Of a stretch of DNA of 26,875 nucleotides, positions 1-8,316 are shown one piece after another. The DNA is from Siminovitchia sp047228825 (GTDB taxonomy: Bacteria > Bacillota > Bacilli > Bacillales > Bacillaceae_C). The translations under genes were made by a program, and so were the position numbers. The stretch is from assembly GCF_047228825.1 (NCBI RefSeq), contig NZ_JBFEGN010000053.1:1-26875 (forward strand). Direction: 5' to 3'. The notes beneath the pieces are model-generated. The model was not told where the DNA came from and did no database searches. It saw only the letters and a program-made list of their open reading frames with translations. The first letter of the stretch is position 1; each line of letters starts with the position of its first letter.

Positions 1-14
1 CTTCAGCCTGAAAT

Positions 15-67
15 ACGACTTTAGTCGTCGACATTTATGTCAAAATCCACCTGCTTTGAGCAGGTGG
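15..67. repeat. Three consecutive short hairpins at the window edge
   Basis: Seen: ACGAC/GTCGT (15-19 with 24-28), GACAT/ATGTC (30-34 with 37-41) and a perfect 8-bp CCACCTGC/GCAGGTGG stem (47-54 with 60-67, loop TTTGA). The last is followed by TCGTTTAAG, a poor T-tract, so it is not a clean terminator. Such a run of hairpins can be the subterminal end of a mobile element or the 3' end of a gene lying before the window. Which of the two cannot be decided from here. Confidence 0.4.
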
Positions 68-78
68 TCGTTTAAGAT

Positions 79-109
79 GCATACTCTTTTTAGGGTATGC
101 GTTTTTGTT
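79..109 (+). terminator. Intrinsic terminator or attenuator upstream of the bmrCD leader
   Basis: An 8-bp stem GCATACTC/GGGTATGC (79-86 with 93-100, one G-T pair, loop TTTTTA) is followed by GTTTTTGTT and then more T-rich sequence. It points in the direction of bmrCD. It may end an upstream transcript or act as an attenuator for bmrCD; I see no convincing promoter between it and the leader ORF at 150. Confidence 0.6.
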
Positions 110-149
110 GGTATTTTTTAGTGATTCTGGGAAAAAGGAGCAGGTGGAA

Positions 150-206
150 ATGTGCAAAAAAACAAAAAGAATAATTTACGAAAAGTCGCTGCTTGATAGC
201 GGGTAG
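150..206 (+). CDS. Putative 18-residue leader peptide upstream of bmrCD
   Basis: ATG at 150 is preceded by AAAGGAG ending at 140, a 9-nt spacing that is ideal for Bacillus. The 18-codon product is MCKKTKRIIYEKSLLDSG, ending with TAG 34 nt before the bmrC start. In B. subtilis bmrCD is preceded by a small translated leader (bmrB) through which ribosome-targeting antibiotics induce the pump. This ORF has the same position but is shorter, and I see no sequence similarity to bmrB that I could vouch for. No terminator lies between this ORF and bmrC, so any control would act by coupling or by the hairpins upstream. The good Shine-Dalgarno favours real translation; the regulatory role is inferred. 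Confidence 0.5.
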   Translation: MCKKTKRIIYEKSLLDSG

Positions 207-240
207 CCATATGTACAGCCTGAGAAAGAGGGTTTGATTT

Positions 241-1983
241 ATGTTCGATGTATTGGGAAAATTGGGATGGTTTTTTAAACAGTACCGAATGCAATATACG
301 CTGGCCATTGTCTTATTGATCATGGCCAGTGCGCTGGATGTGGTTCCGCCGTATTTACTCGGCAACGTGATCGATATTCTGACTTCCGGAGAAATGACGA
401 AAGTCATATTGGGCCAATATTTGCTTATATTCGCTGTGATTATTGTGGGAGGCTATGTTTTAAATTTTGTTTGGGAATATTGTTTGTTTGAAGGCGCCAT
501 CAAGCTGGAAAAGATGATGCGCCGCAAATTAATGCTGCAATTTTTAAAGATGACCCCGACTTTTTATGAAAAAAATCGCACCGGCGACTTGATGGCACGC
601 GCGACAAATGATTTAAATGCTGTTTCTTTAACGGCAGGGTTTGGCATTATGACACTCATAGATGCCACTTTATATTTGGGTGCGATTATTTTGGCCATGG
701 GTTTTATGATTTCATGGAAATTAACCTTATTTGCGATGCTGCCGATACCCGTAATGGCAGTATTCATCCAATATTATGGCCGGTTGATACATGAACGGTT
801 TATGAAAGCACAGGCTGCATTTGGAGAAATGAATGACAGCGTATTGGAATCTGTGGCGGGCGTGCGCGTCATTCGCGCATATGTGCAAGAAAAAGAGGAT
901 GAAGCAAGATTTGGCGACATGAGTGAAAAAGTGTACGAAAAAAATATGCAGGCTGCCAAAGTCGACGCTTTATTCGGTCCCATCACCCGATTGGGAACAG
1001 GCATCTGCTATGTCATTTCGCTTGGATACGGTGCATTCCTGATATCGAATGGCGAAATGACCGTTGGCCAGCTCGTTACATTTAACGTATATTTGGGGCT
1101 TGCCGTGTGGCCCATATTTGCCTTTGCCGAATTGATCAATGTCATGCAGCAGGGGAATGCTTCATTAGATCGTGTTCAGGCAACCCTTAACTATAAAGCG
1201 GATGTACAAAATTCAAAAAATCCGACAGTGATCAATAAACCGAATGTCATTGGTTTTCATGAGTTGGCGTTTCAGTATCCAACAAGCCAAGGGGAAAATT
1301 TGCAGAAAATCTCTTTATCTCTTAAAAGAGGGGAAACACTGGGGATTGTCGGAAAAACAGGTGCAGGAAAAACGACTTTCTTAAAACAGCTGCTAAGGGA
1401 ATATCCGCTTGAGGCTGGTCAACTAACAATCGATGGAATTGATATAACCTCACAAACAAAAGAACAGATCCTTGATTGGATTGGGTATGTACCACAGGAT
1501 CATGTGTTATTTTCACGCACCATCCGGGAAAATATTTTATTCGGCAAAGAAGATGCAACAGAGGAAGATATAAAGAAAGCCATTCATCTTGCCTCGTTTG
1601 AGAAGGATTTGGAATATCTCCCGCTGGGCCTTGAAACGCTTGTTGGAGAAAAAGGGGTTTCCTTGTCAGGAGGACAAAAGCAGCGCGTGTCAATCGCCCG
1701 TGCCCTCATTAAAGAGCCTGAAATCTTGATTCTTGATGATTCACTCTCGGCGGTCGATGCCAACACAGAGGCCAGGATTATCAAAAACATTCAAAATGAA
1801 AGAAAAGGCAAAACGACCATCATTGCGACTCATCGTTTGTCAAGCATACAACACGCCAATCAAATTATCGTACTTGATGACGGCCGGATCATCGAACGCG
1901 GGACACACGAGGAGCTCATTCGACAAAACGGCTGGTATAAAGAACAATTCGACCGCCAGCATATGGAAGGAGGCGGCTCATGA
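241..1983 (+). CDS. bmrC: Heterodimeric multidrug ABC exporter subunit, BmrC/YheI type
   Basis: A 580-residue half-transporter with a six-helix exporter membrane domain (about residues 15-300) fused to an ATPase. Visible motifs are Walker A GKTGAGKT (371-378), signature LSGGQ (475-479), Walker B ILILDD and H-loop THRLS. The residue after Walker B is Asp500 in place of the catalytic Glu. BmrC of B. subtilis has the same substitution, giving an asymmetric ATPase pair with one degenerate site. Length matches BmrC (about 585). The start has an AGAGGG site 9 nt upstream. The stop overlaps the start of bmrD (ATGA), so the two are translationally coupled. Expected role: ATP-driven efflux of hydrophobic drugs across the cytoplasmic membrane as a BmrC-BmrD heterodimer. 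Confidence 0.9.
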   Translation: MFDVLGKLGWFFKQYRMQYTLAIVLLIMASALDVVPPYLLGNVIDILTSGEMTKVILGQYLLIFAVIIVGGYVLNFVWEYCLFEGAIKLEKMMRRKLMLQFLKMTPTFYEKNRTGDLMARATNDLNAVSLTAGFGIMTLIDATLYLGAIILAMGFMISWKLTLFAMLPIPVMAVFIQYYGRLIHERFMKAQAAFGEMNDSVLESVAGVRVIRAYVQEKEDEARFGDMSEKVYEKNMQAAKVDALFGPITRLGTGICYVISLGYGAFLISNGEMTVGQLVTFNVYLGLAVWPIFAFAELINVMQQGNASLDRVQATLNYKADVQNSKNPTVINKPNVIGFHELAFQYPTSQGENLQKISLSLKRGETLGIVGKTGAGKTTFLKQLLREYPLEAGQLTIDGIDITSQTKEQILDWIGYVPQDHVLFSRTIRENILFGKEDATEEDIKKAIHLASFEKDLEYLPLGLETLVGEKGVSLSGGQKQRVSIARALIKEPEILILDDSLSAVDANTEARIIKNIQNERKGKTTIIATHRLSSIQHANQIIVLDDGRIIERGTHEELIRQNGWYKEQFDRQHMEGGGS

Positions 1984-3728
1984 GTACGGGTAAACGATTG
2001 ACGATATATGCGATGCATTTTAAGCGCCCCATTTTTCTCGGGCTCCTGTTCTTGACGGCAGCAGTCTTTACTGAGCTGTCCGGTCCATTTATTGCCAAAC
2101 ATATTATCGATGAACATATGACAATGGGGAACATTGAAATAGAGCCAATCGCCCGGTTGCTTTGTCTATATTTGATGTTGGCGCTGGCGACAGCGGTTTT
2201 GCGTTACTTTATGTTTGTTTATTTGCAAATGGGCGCCAACCGGATTGTACAAAAATTACGGAAAGATGTATTTGGCCATATTCAAACATTGCCCATTCAA
2301 TATTTTGATCATTTGCCGGCCGGAAAAATTGTAGCCCGCGTTACTAATGATACAGAGGCAGTCAGAAACCTATATGTGCAGGTCCTTTCAAATTTTGCGA
2401 CAAGTCTCATTTCAATTGCCGGCGTATATGTGGCGCTGTTTATTTTAAATTGGAAGATGGCCATGATTGCACTGATCATGCTTCCGGCCGTGTATCTTTG
2501 GATGATTCTGTACAGAAAATATGCTTCGGAATATAATGGCGTTATTCGTGCCAAAATTGCTGATTTGAATGCCATGATCAATGAATCCATTCAAGGAATG
2601 CCGATTATTCAGGCCTTTCGGCGTGAAAAGCAAATGACAAGAGAATTTGATGAGATGAACGAAGCGCATTATGCTTACCAGCGCAAAGTGTTGGTACTTG
2701 ATTCTGCTACGTCCTTTAACTTGGTCAATACAATTCGTTTGATTATGTTTGCGATTTTCATTCTTTACTTTGGAACCAAAACAATTGCAGCAGGAGCATT
2801 TGTAACTGCAGGTACATTATACGCTTTTGTGGATTATTTAACGAAGCTGTTCAATCCGATTACGAATATGGTCAATCAATTTTCCCAGCTTGAACGCTCG
2901 CTCGTTGCAGGCAGCCGCGTGTTCGAAGTATTGGATACACCAGGGGAAGAAGTGTCGCGACAAACCATGCCAAGATACGAAGGGCATGTCGTTTTCAAAG
3001 ATGTGTCATTCGCTTATAAGGAAAATGAATATGTTTTGAGAAACATATCCTTTGAAGCGGAGCGGGGCGAAACCATAGCGCTCGTTGGCCATACAGGCTC
3101 CGGAAAAAGCTCGATCATGAATTTATTATTTCGCTTTTACGATCCGTCGAAAGGCAGGATATTAATTGACGGTGTAGACATCACAACGGTGCCGAGACAG
3201 ACGATACGCAGGCACATGGCCATTGTTTTGCAAGATCCATACTTATTTACAGGGACCGTTTTCTCTAATATAAGTTTAAATAACCCGGGAATTACAAGGG
3301 AAATGGCAGAAGAAGCGTTAAGAGCAGTTGGCGGCGAACGTGTGCTTGGAAATCTTGAAAAAGCCATGGATGAGCCCGTGGTGGAAAAAGGCAGCACACT
3401 GTCTTCCGGCCAGCGTCAGCTGATTTCATTTGCGCGGGCGCTTGCCTTCGATCCCGCAATTTTAATATTGGATGAGGCAACATCCAATATTGATACGGAG
3501 ACAGAGGAAATCATCCAACATGCGTTGGACGTCCTGAAGAGGGGACGGACGACATTCATTATTGCCCACCGTCTTTCCACCATTAAAAATGCCGACCGAA
3601 TTCTTGTACTGGAACGGGGTGTCATTAAAGAGCAAGGTACTCATGATGAGTTATTGTCGCGAGACGGCATCTACAACAAGATGTATCAAATGCAGGCAAA
3701 ATCACTGAGTAGAAAAATAAGTGTCTGA
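1980..3728 (+). CDS. bmrD: Heterodimeric multidrug ABC exporter subunit, BmrD/YheH type
   Basis: A 582-residue half-transporter with membrane domain (about 15-305) and ATPase. Walker A is GHTGSGKS (370-377), the signature is LSSGQ (474-478), and Walker B is ILILDE with the catalytic Glu499 intact; H-loop AHRLS follows. It therefore supplies the competent catalytic residue to the pair, while BmrC supplies the degenerate one. B. subtilis BmrD, as I recall it, is about 673 residues because of an extracellular insertion after the first membrane helix. Here helix 1 runs on with only a short linker (around residues 45-58), so that extracellular domain is missing. It overlaps bmrC by 4 nt and is clearly co-transcribed. 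No obvious terminator follows directly. Confidence 0.88.
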   Translation: MSTGKRLTIYAMHFKRPIFLGLLFLTAAVFTELSGPFIAKHIIDEHMTMGNIEIEPIARLLCLYLMLALATAVLRYFMFVYLQMGANRIVQKLRKDVFGHIQTLPIQYFDHLPAGKIVARVTNDTEAVRNLYVQVLSNFATSLISIAGVYVALFILNWKMAMIALIMLPAVYLWMILYRKYASEYNGVIRAKIADLNAMINESIQGMPIIQAFRREKQMTREFDEMNEAHYAYQRKVLVLDSATSFNLVNTIRLIMFAIFILYFGTKTIAAGAFVTAGTLYAFVDYLTKLFNPITNMVNQFSQLERSLVAGSRVFEVLDTPGEEVSRQTMPRYEGHVVFKDVSFAYKENEYVLRNISFEAERGETIALVGHTGSGKSSIMNLLFRFYDPSKGRILIDGVDITTVPRQTIRRHMAIVLQDPYLFTGTVFSNISLNNPGITREMAEEALRAVGGERVLGNLEKAMDEPVVEKGSTLSSGQRQLISFARALAFDPAILILDEATSNIDTETEEIIQHALDVLKRGRTTFIIAHRLSTIKNADRILVLERGVIKEQGTHDELLSRDGIYNKMYQMQAKSLSRKISV

Positions 3729-3879
3729 GCGTCTAATTAAAACTTAGGTATCAGGCCATCTGCAAAAAAATATGCTGTCCTAGATTTCAGGAGCAGGAAT
3801 TCTGTGTTGCACTTGAAAAGGCATGAAGGGAAGTTATGTAGTAACATCGGTGTACTTTATATTGCAGACTTTAGAATAA

Positions 3880-4296
3880 ATCATACTCCGAACGCTGGGG
3901 GGCATATTATATTGGCAGGTTCAATTTTAAACATAAAATGAACCTGCCGGCATGTGGGAAATGATGCAGTCGGAGCAATATATATTTCCCTGCCAAAAGT
4001 ATTAGAAGCGCAAAAAGGATGAGTCCGCTGATTTTCGGGTATTGTTCTCCATACGATCACAGGGAAAATGATCATTGCCGCCCCAAAAATGACCGCCATA
4101 TGGAATCAGGTTGATTAACCGGTTCCATGCAGAAAAAAAAACCAAGACGGTTTTGGCCATGCCGGTTGCCATGTTCCATGCATAATGGGTGATTCATATA
4201 TCCTTCTACAATGTCAAGGATTCTATCGAAAGTGCGTAATATACTTTTTGAAACGAATAAAGCAACAACCTATAGATATTGCTTTTGACATTTCAT
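3880..4296 (-). pseudogene. Decayed membrane-protein gene, third gene of the tetR operon
   Basis: On the minus strand an ATG at 4296 has a near-perfect Shine-Dalgarno (AGAGGAG, 7-nt spacing), 15 nt after the stop of the serine hydrolase gene. The frame is closed after eight codons by TAG. Further down, hydrophobic stretches appear in different frames, for example MAVIFGAAMIIFPVIVW and SGLILFALLILLAGKYILL, which suggests a frameshifted membrane protein. I cannot name the family. The intact translation signal followed by broken frames is the reason to call it a pseudogene rather than noncoding sequence. Confidence 0.4.
3914..3948. repeat. Strong hairpin in the bmrD/tetR-operon intergenic region
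   Basis: GGCAGGTTCA (3914-3923) and TGAACCTGCC (3939-3948) are perfectly complementary, and TTTT/AAAA inside can extend the stem after a one-base bulge. It has no T-tract on the plus strand and only AATATAAT on the minus strand. It could slow or end convergent transcription between bmrD and the minus-strand operon. The rest of 3729-3879 shows nothing I can identify. Confidence 0.5.
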
Positions 4297-4311
4297 AAAC
4301 TGTCTCCTCTT

Positions 4312-5403
4312 TTATTTGGCGTCATATTTGGAAAGTATATTGATCATTTTAAACATGAGCATCACTCCTTTTCTGTGGTATTCAAACTGATTAAGACAAC
4401 CGATAAAGTAGGCATCCATTTCTGGATGGTAAAACATAAAGGAACCAGTAATGCCGGCGTTACCCCACACATTATATTTTCTGGGCATCAGTAGCGGTAT
4501 GGTTTTAAAGTTCATCAGTCCGTATCCGTAATCAATGCCGATAGAATATTTGGCCCAGTCTTTCATTTTTTTCATCGTGTCTTGATGAATGAGTTCATTT
4601 CGGACCAAAGCTTTCATAAACTTCAATAAATCATTTGATGTCGAGACGATTCCGCCGCCTGCATAATCAATGCTTAAGCTTCGGTAATGCGTTGCGGGTA
4701 TTTTTCGTATATAAAAATCGGCTATGGGATATGGAGATTTTTCAATCGGTTGTGAATATTGGAGCAGATAAGAGTGCTTCATGCCCAATGGCTCGAAAAA
4801 GTAATGCTTAAGTACATCTTTATATGGTTTGCTCGTTACTTTTTCAATGATTAAACCTAATAAATGATAATTTGTGTCTGAATAATGGAACCCTTCCCCA
4901 GGAGGAAAATGAGATTTTAAATGTCGTTTTGACCATAAAATGGTTTCTTGGGGAGTCCAGAATCGGGATGGTTCATCCAGGAGGTGATCTATCATCGTTT
5001 TTCCAAATTCAGGTTTATCTTCAAAATAGTCCTGTAAACCTGATGTGTGATTCAACAAATGTTTTACTTTGATCTCGGCTGTATAATCTTTCCCTTTATA
5101 AACATGTAAACCTTTAAGCAAGCCTGGCTCCAAATGATCAATGATTGAATCTCCGTACGACAGCATCCCTCTTTCTGTCAAAATCCCCACTAAAACAGAG
5201 GTGAATAACTTGCCAACACTGGCAATGAAGTACGGCTGTTCCGGATGGGCAGGCATGTTGTCTGTAGCTCCTTCAGCCATATTCAAGTGAATGCCCGAGC
5301 GTTCCGAGTGGACCATTAAATATGCATTGTGTATATTTTTATCCTTAAGGACGAATTTTTTAAAGTTGTCTTTCAGTGCTGCTTGTATCCCATTCATTTT
5401 CAT
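4312..5403 (-). CDS. Serine hydrolase of the class C beta-lactamase/penicillin-binding fold
   Basis: A 363-residue protein with no signal peptide, so probably cytoplasmic. The nucleophile motif SVGK (Ser62-x-x-Lys65) sits in ASVGKLFTSV. The second motif is YSDTNY at about 174, a variant of the usual YSN. The third is a GNAGITGS loop near 315, where His/Lys is common in relatives. Such proteins act as esterases, D-amino-acid peptidases or, more rarely, beta-lactamases; the substrate cannot be read from sequence. The start ATG follows AAAGGAG with a 10-nt gap. It lies 20 nt after the tetR gene on the same strand and is very likely under that regulator. Confidence 0.8.
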   Translation of the reverse strand: MKMNGIQAALKDNFKKFVLKDKNIHNAYLMVHSERSGIHLNMAEGATDNMPAHPEQPYFIASVGKLFTSVLVGILTERGMLSYGDSIIDHLEPGLLKGLHVYKGKDYTAEIKVKHLLNHTSGLQDYFEDKPEFGKTMIDHLLDEPSRFWTPQETILWSKRHLKSHFPPGEGFHYSDTNYHLLGLIIEKVTSKPYKDVLKHYFFEPLGMKHSYLLQYSQPIEKSPYPIADFYIRKIPATHYRSLSIDYAGGGIVSTSNDLLKFMKALVRNELIHQDTMKKMKDWAKYSIGIDYGYGLMNFKTIPLLMPRKYNVWGNAGITGSFMFYHPEMDAYFIGCLNQFEYHRKGVMLMFKMINILSKYDAK

Positions 5404-5423
5404 TGCATCCCAACTCCTTTATT

Positions 5424-5999
5424 TTAATCTCCGTTCTTTCGAAGACGTGCACCGGTTATGATATCAGCGGCGGTACTGTCTAATAACTCGATTTCCATTT
5501 CTCCGCTGAATTCACTTGGCAGCATTCTATTGGCTGCCATCACAGATAATCCGACTGTAAAGATCCTCATTTTCAGCAAAATGGTCATCAATTCTTCGTC
5601 AGTAAAGCCTTCAAGATCCGCATCATTTTTCATTTGCCTGATCAGATCAATGCCTATTTCTTGGTTGTATTCATCCATGTAATCATTTTGGTTCAGTAGA
5701 AAGTCTCTAAAAAGCACGCTGTATTCTTTCGCAAATCGAAGACTTGCTGCGCCCATGTCATGAAACGGGTTTCCGGTATCATGTTCGATTAGCATTTGCT
5801 GACTAATCTCAACGATTTTCATTACAACAGCATGTTTAAGTTCTTCCACATCTTTAAAGTTGACATAAATGGGTGCAATTGAGCTTCCCAATCGGTCTGC
5901 GACTTTTCTGATGGTTATGCCGTTGATTCCTTCTGTTCTTGCAATTTCAAAAGCGGAATCAATGATTTGTTTTTTGGAAAATTTCTTTTTAGGCGGCAA
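5424..5999 (-). CDS. TetR/AcrR-family transcriptional regulator
   Basis: A 191-residue protein with a typical N-terminal helix-turn-helix (about residues 11-55; GINGITIRKVADRLG then APIYVNFKD) and a helical ligand-binding C-terminal domain. The start codon is TTG at 5999, chosen because AAAGGAGTG lies 9 nt upstream and the KKKFSKKQI N-terminus fits the family. A perfect inverted repeat lies 30-50 nt upstream, just after the -10 box, so it probably represses its own operon. That operon includes the serine hydrolase and a decayed third gene. The inducer is unknown. Confidence 0.85.
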   Translation of the reverse strand: MPPKKKFSKKQIIDSAFEIARTEGINGITIRKVADRLGSSIAPIYVNFKDVEELKHAVVMKIVEISQQMLIEHDTGNPFHDMGAASLRFAKEYSVLFRDFLLNQNDYMDEYNQEIGIDLIRQMKNDADLEGFTDEELMTILLKMRIFTVGLSVMAANRMLPSEFSGEMEIELLDSTAADIITGARLRKNGD

Positions 6000-6029
6000 G
6001 ATGGCTCACTCCTTTAATGTATCATTTGA

Positions 6030-6049
6030 TATATAACAAGTGTTATATA
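6030..6049. promoter_or_regulatory. Palindromic operator of the TetR regulator
   Basis: A perfect inverted repeat with 9-bp arms, TATATAACA (6030-6038) and TGTTATATA (6041-6049), is separated by AG. On the minus strand it begins 6 nt downstream of the -10 box and covers the expected transcription start. That is a classic repressor position for a self-regulating TetR protein. Confidence 0.75.
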
Positions 6050-6055
6050 ATGGTT

Positions 6056-6083
6056 ATTATACATTGAGATTGCCTTTTGTAAA
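6056..6083 (-). promoter_or_regulatory. SigA-type promoter of the tetR operon
   Basis: Minus strand: -35 TTTACA (6083-6078), 16-nt spacer, -10 TATAAT (6061-6056), followed directly by the operator palindrome and the tetR ribosome binding site. Confidence 0.75.
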
Positions 6084-6369
6084 GCCTTTTTAGCAAAAAA
6101 AAGATAATTTCTTAAATGCAACGATTTCTGAAAAACCCATATCAATCGTTGTTCAGATTTTAGGTGTATGCCCGTTAGGAGAGAGGAGTGTAGTGAAAAA
6201 AGAACAAGGCGCAGCAGAGAGACAGTTGCTTCAATTCAAGCCCTTTCGTTACCGAGGAATCTGAATGTGGAGTTGTCGGGAATTTTAGTCCCCCATTCGT
6301 TACTGAAGGGAGAAGTAAGCAACTGCTCGGGTACTGCGAAAAATTGAAGATATCGAAAAACAGGCAAAA

Positions 6370-6395
6370 GGCTGTCGGGAGTTTTCTCGACAGCC
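6370..6395 (-). terminator. Intrinsic terminator after the dipeptidase remnant
   Basis: GGCTGTCG (6370-6377) pairs with CGACAGCC (6388-6395). On the minus strand the stem is followed by TTTTGCCTGTTTTT. It ends the transcript of the decayed minus-strand gene above it. The remaining 6100-6370 stretch shows no gene I can support. Confidence 0.6.
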
Positions 6396-6434
6396 GGTGA
6401 GTGGGATACAGCAAATGAACCTGTTCTTTTGCTT

Positions 6435-7127
6435 TTAATCACTAATATAAAAGATTCTTGTTTCCCTTTTGATTTTTCCGGCTTTGTTTGCTGCTCCAAA
6501 GGTTACAACGTGGAATCTTTCTTTTAATGATTCATTTAACTGCAGTGACAATGTATAGGTTTTACGATCAAAAGTAGGTTTGTGGCCAATGCCGTCCTGA
6601 ATAATTTTTCCCATTTCATAAGCAGGTGTAATTGTAAGGCCCGTACCGGCGCTGCAGGGTCAGGCTCCCCAGCTTTCTCTACTTCTTTCAACACACGTAG
6701 CATATTTTTTTCGAGAATTTTTTCTATGTCCTGCTTCATAAAGAAACTTTTCCGCTAATTTAGACAATTAGGGGGCATCCTGGAGATTTTCCGGCAAGGC
6801 GGCACCGTCATAATCCGAACCAAGCCGACATGGTCAATGCCAATCAATTTCACAACATGGTCGATATGGTCTGTAACACCTTTTAATAATCCGTAGAAGA
6901 ATCTGTCAAAAATGCCGGATAGAACACGATATTAATAACACCGCCTTCTTTTAAAGCCTCTTAACTGATCGTCCGAGAGATTGCCGGTAGTCCTTTAATG
7001 CTTTTACCCCTGAATGGGATGCGATGATCGGTGCTTTGGAAACCTCTATCACATCCCAGAAAGTACTCTTTGCCATATGGGACACATTGATTACCATACC
7101 CAAACGATTCATTTTCTGCACCCTATT
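6435..7127 (-). pseudogene. Membrane dipeptidase (peptidase M19) remnant, truncated and frameshifted
   Basis: Read from 7127 downward, frames together spell the C-terminal half of an M19 dipeptidase. The stretches are MNRLGMVINVSHM, APIIASHSGVKALKD, LSDDQL, GGVINIVFYPAFLTDSS, HIDHVVKLIGIDHVGL then SDYDGAALPENLQDA, and a tail DIEKILEKNMLRVLKEVEK. At least four frameshifts or stops separate them (near 6985, 6910, 6880 and 6815), and the first 150 or so residues with the HxD zinc ligands are absent. The break at about 7127 borders unrelated sequence, so a deletion removed the 5' half. A further conserved-looking stretch (TITPAYEMGKIIQDGIG and on to a stop at 6435) lies in another frame after the dipeptidase tail; I cannot assign it. 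Confidence 0.75.
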
Positions 7128-7308
7128 CTAAATTCGGGATGAAATAGGGCGAAAGGGTTGTTTGAGGGCTCCTAAAGACCTGCCGTGATGGCTTTCTTCA
7201 TTGAAAGGAACCTTTTCAATTGTTGTCCGTAGGTATATTGTAAGATTCATTGCAATTGAAAGGGTGTTGTTGTTGAATTGCTGTTGTGATATTGGACAAG
7301 CAACAAAA

Positions 7309-7626
7309 TTGAAAATAGAAGGAGATATTGGTGCAGATCCGATTTGGTGTAATTGCTGCGGCAAAAATTTGGATTTAGTAGATATTCCGATTTCGGAAAA
7401 GTTGGCTGGACAACTTTTGGATTGGTCTCGCAAATATGGCGAATGGATTGATTGGGAAAGGGATCGTTTGAAAGTTAGCGGGAAGGAGCTGGAGGAAGCG
7501 CATAATCGAAAGGGGGCTTTATTTACGGAGAGAGTAAAACAGGAAGTCGGTGATCAGTACAAAGTGATATTTTCACCATCAACAAGTGTACAGATATACA
7601 TAAAACATAATGAGAAGCAAGAATGA
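7309..7626 (+). CDS. Conserved hypothetical protein with a CNCCGKNLD motif
   Basis: About 105 residues starting LKIEGDIGADPIWCNCCGKN; a longer reading from TTG at 7201 adds 36 residues. I prefer 7309 (TTG) because the GDIGADPIWC start fits what I recall of small Bacillus proteins of this kind, while the extra N-terminus looks non-conserved. Neither start has a strong Shine-Dalgarno. The protein is soluble and charged, with C-x-C-C near the start that could bind metal, and WSRKYGEWIDWERD in the middle. No function is known to me. It directly adjoins the truncated dipeptidase, so its own 5' region may have been altered by that deletion. Confidence 0.6.
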   Translation: MKIEGDIGADPIWCNCCGKNLDLVDIPISEKLAGQLLDWSRKYGEWIDWERDRLKVSGKELEEAHNRKGALFTERVKQEVGDQYKVIFSPSTSVQIYIKHNEKQE

Positions 7627-7764
7627 AAGAGAGTAGCTTTAAAAGAAAAGTTTTAAAGAGACTGCATGATGATCATGCAAGTTCATGTTGCAGCCAGGTG
7701 CTCAAAAAATAATCCCTGTAATAAAGTTTTATGAAGAACAAAAAAGAAGAAGGGGGAAAAGTAA

Positions 7765-8262
7765 ATGGTAAGACAGATTCGCCGGTCGGAAAAAGTATTG
7801 ATCGCGGGGTTGGGGTTCATCTTATTATTTATGATGTTTCATGATTGGGTACCATTGGGACCGCTTAATGACGTTGATTCCGTTGCTGTAAACCGGCCAA
7901 TCTCAGAATTGGTGATTGTTACTTTATTCGGGACAGTCCAAATTATGCTGCTTATGGGGATGGTATTATTTTTTATCGGCAAAACATATCCTCTTTGGAT
8001 CAAACTTTGGCTGGTTATCCATCAATCTTTTATCATGGCGGGTGTCCTCATAGATTGGTGGATCCCTTACTTTTTTGGAATTGGTGCAGAGAATAGAGTT
8101 GAAAGCTATAAAGCCATGTTTGGCAATACTCATTCTTTTTTGCCTGTCATGCATGGAATTGTGCCCAATACTATTCATGTTATCTTTCACGCCACGTTGC
8201 TGATTTGTCTCATTTTAACCCCTAATATCATCTTTACCAATAAGATAAACCGTAATTTTTAA
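7765..8262 (+). CDS. Small four-helix membrane protein of unknown function
   Basis: 165 residues. Four hydrophobic segments are visible: about 13-28, 48-70, 76-100 and 130-155. The HDWVPLGPLNDV loop after helix 1 and DWWIPYF after helix 3 put aromatic residues at the membrane face. The ATG follows AAGAAGGGGG at good spacing. No enzyme motif is seen. The 138-nt gap before it contains an inverted repeat TGCATGA-tga-TCATGCA (7663-7679) without a T-tract. It appears to be monocistronic, convergent with the SDR gene downstream. Confidence 0.7.
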   Translation: MVRQIRRSEKVLIAGLGFILLFMMFHDWVPLGPLNDVDSVAVNRPISELVIVTLFGTVQIMLLMGMVLFFIGKTYPLWIKLWLVIHQSFIMAGVLIDWWIPYFFGIGAENRVESYKAMFGNTHSFLPVMHGIVPNTIHVIFHATLLICLILTPNIIFTNKINRNF

Positions 8263-8316
8263 GACGTTAATTTCTCAAAACAACTATTTTTTACGGGAAT
8301 GTTTTTTCCATTTCAT

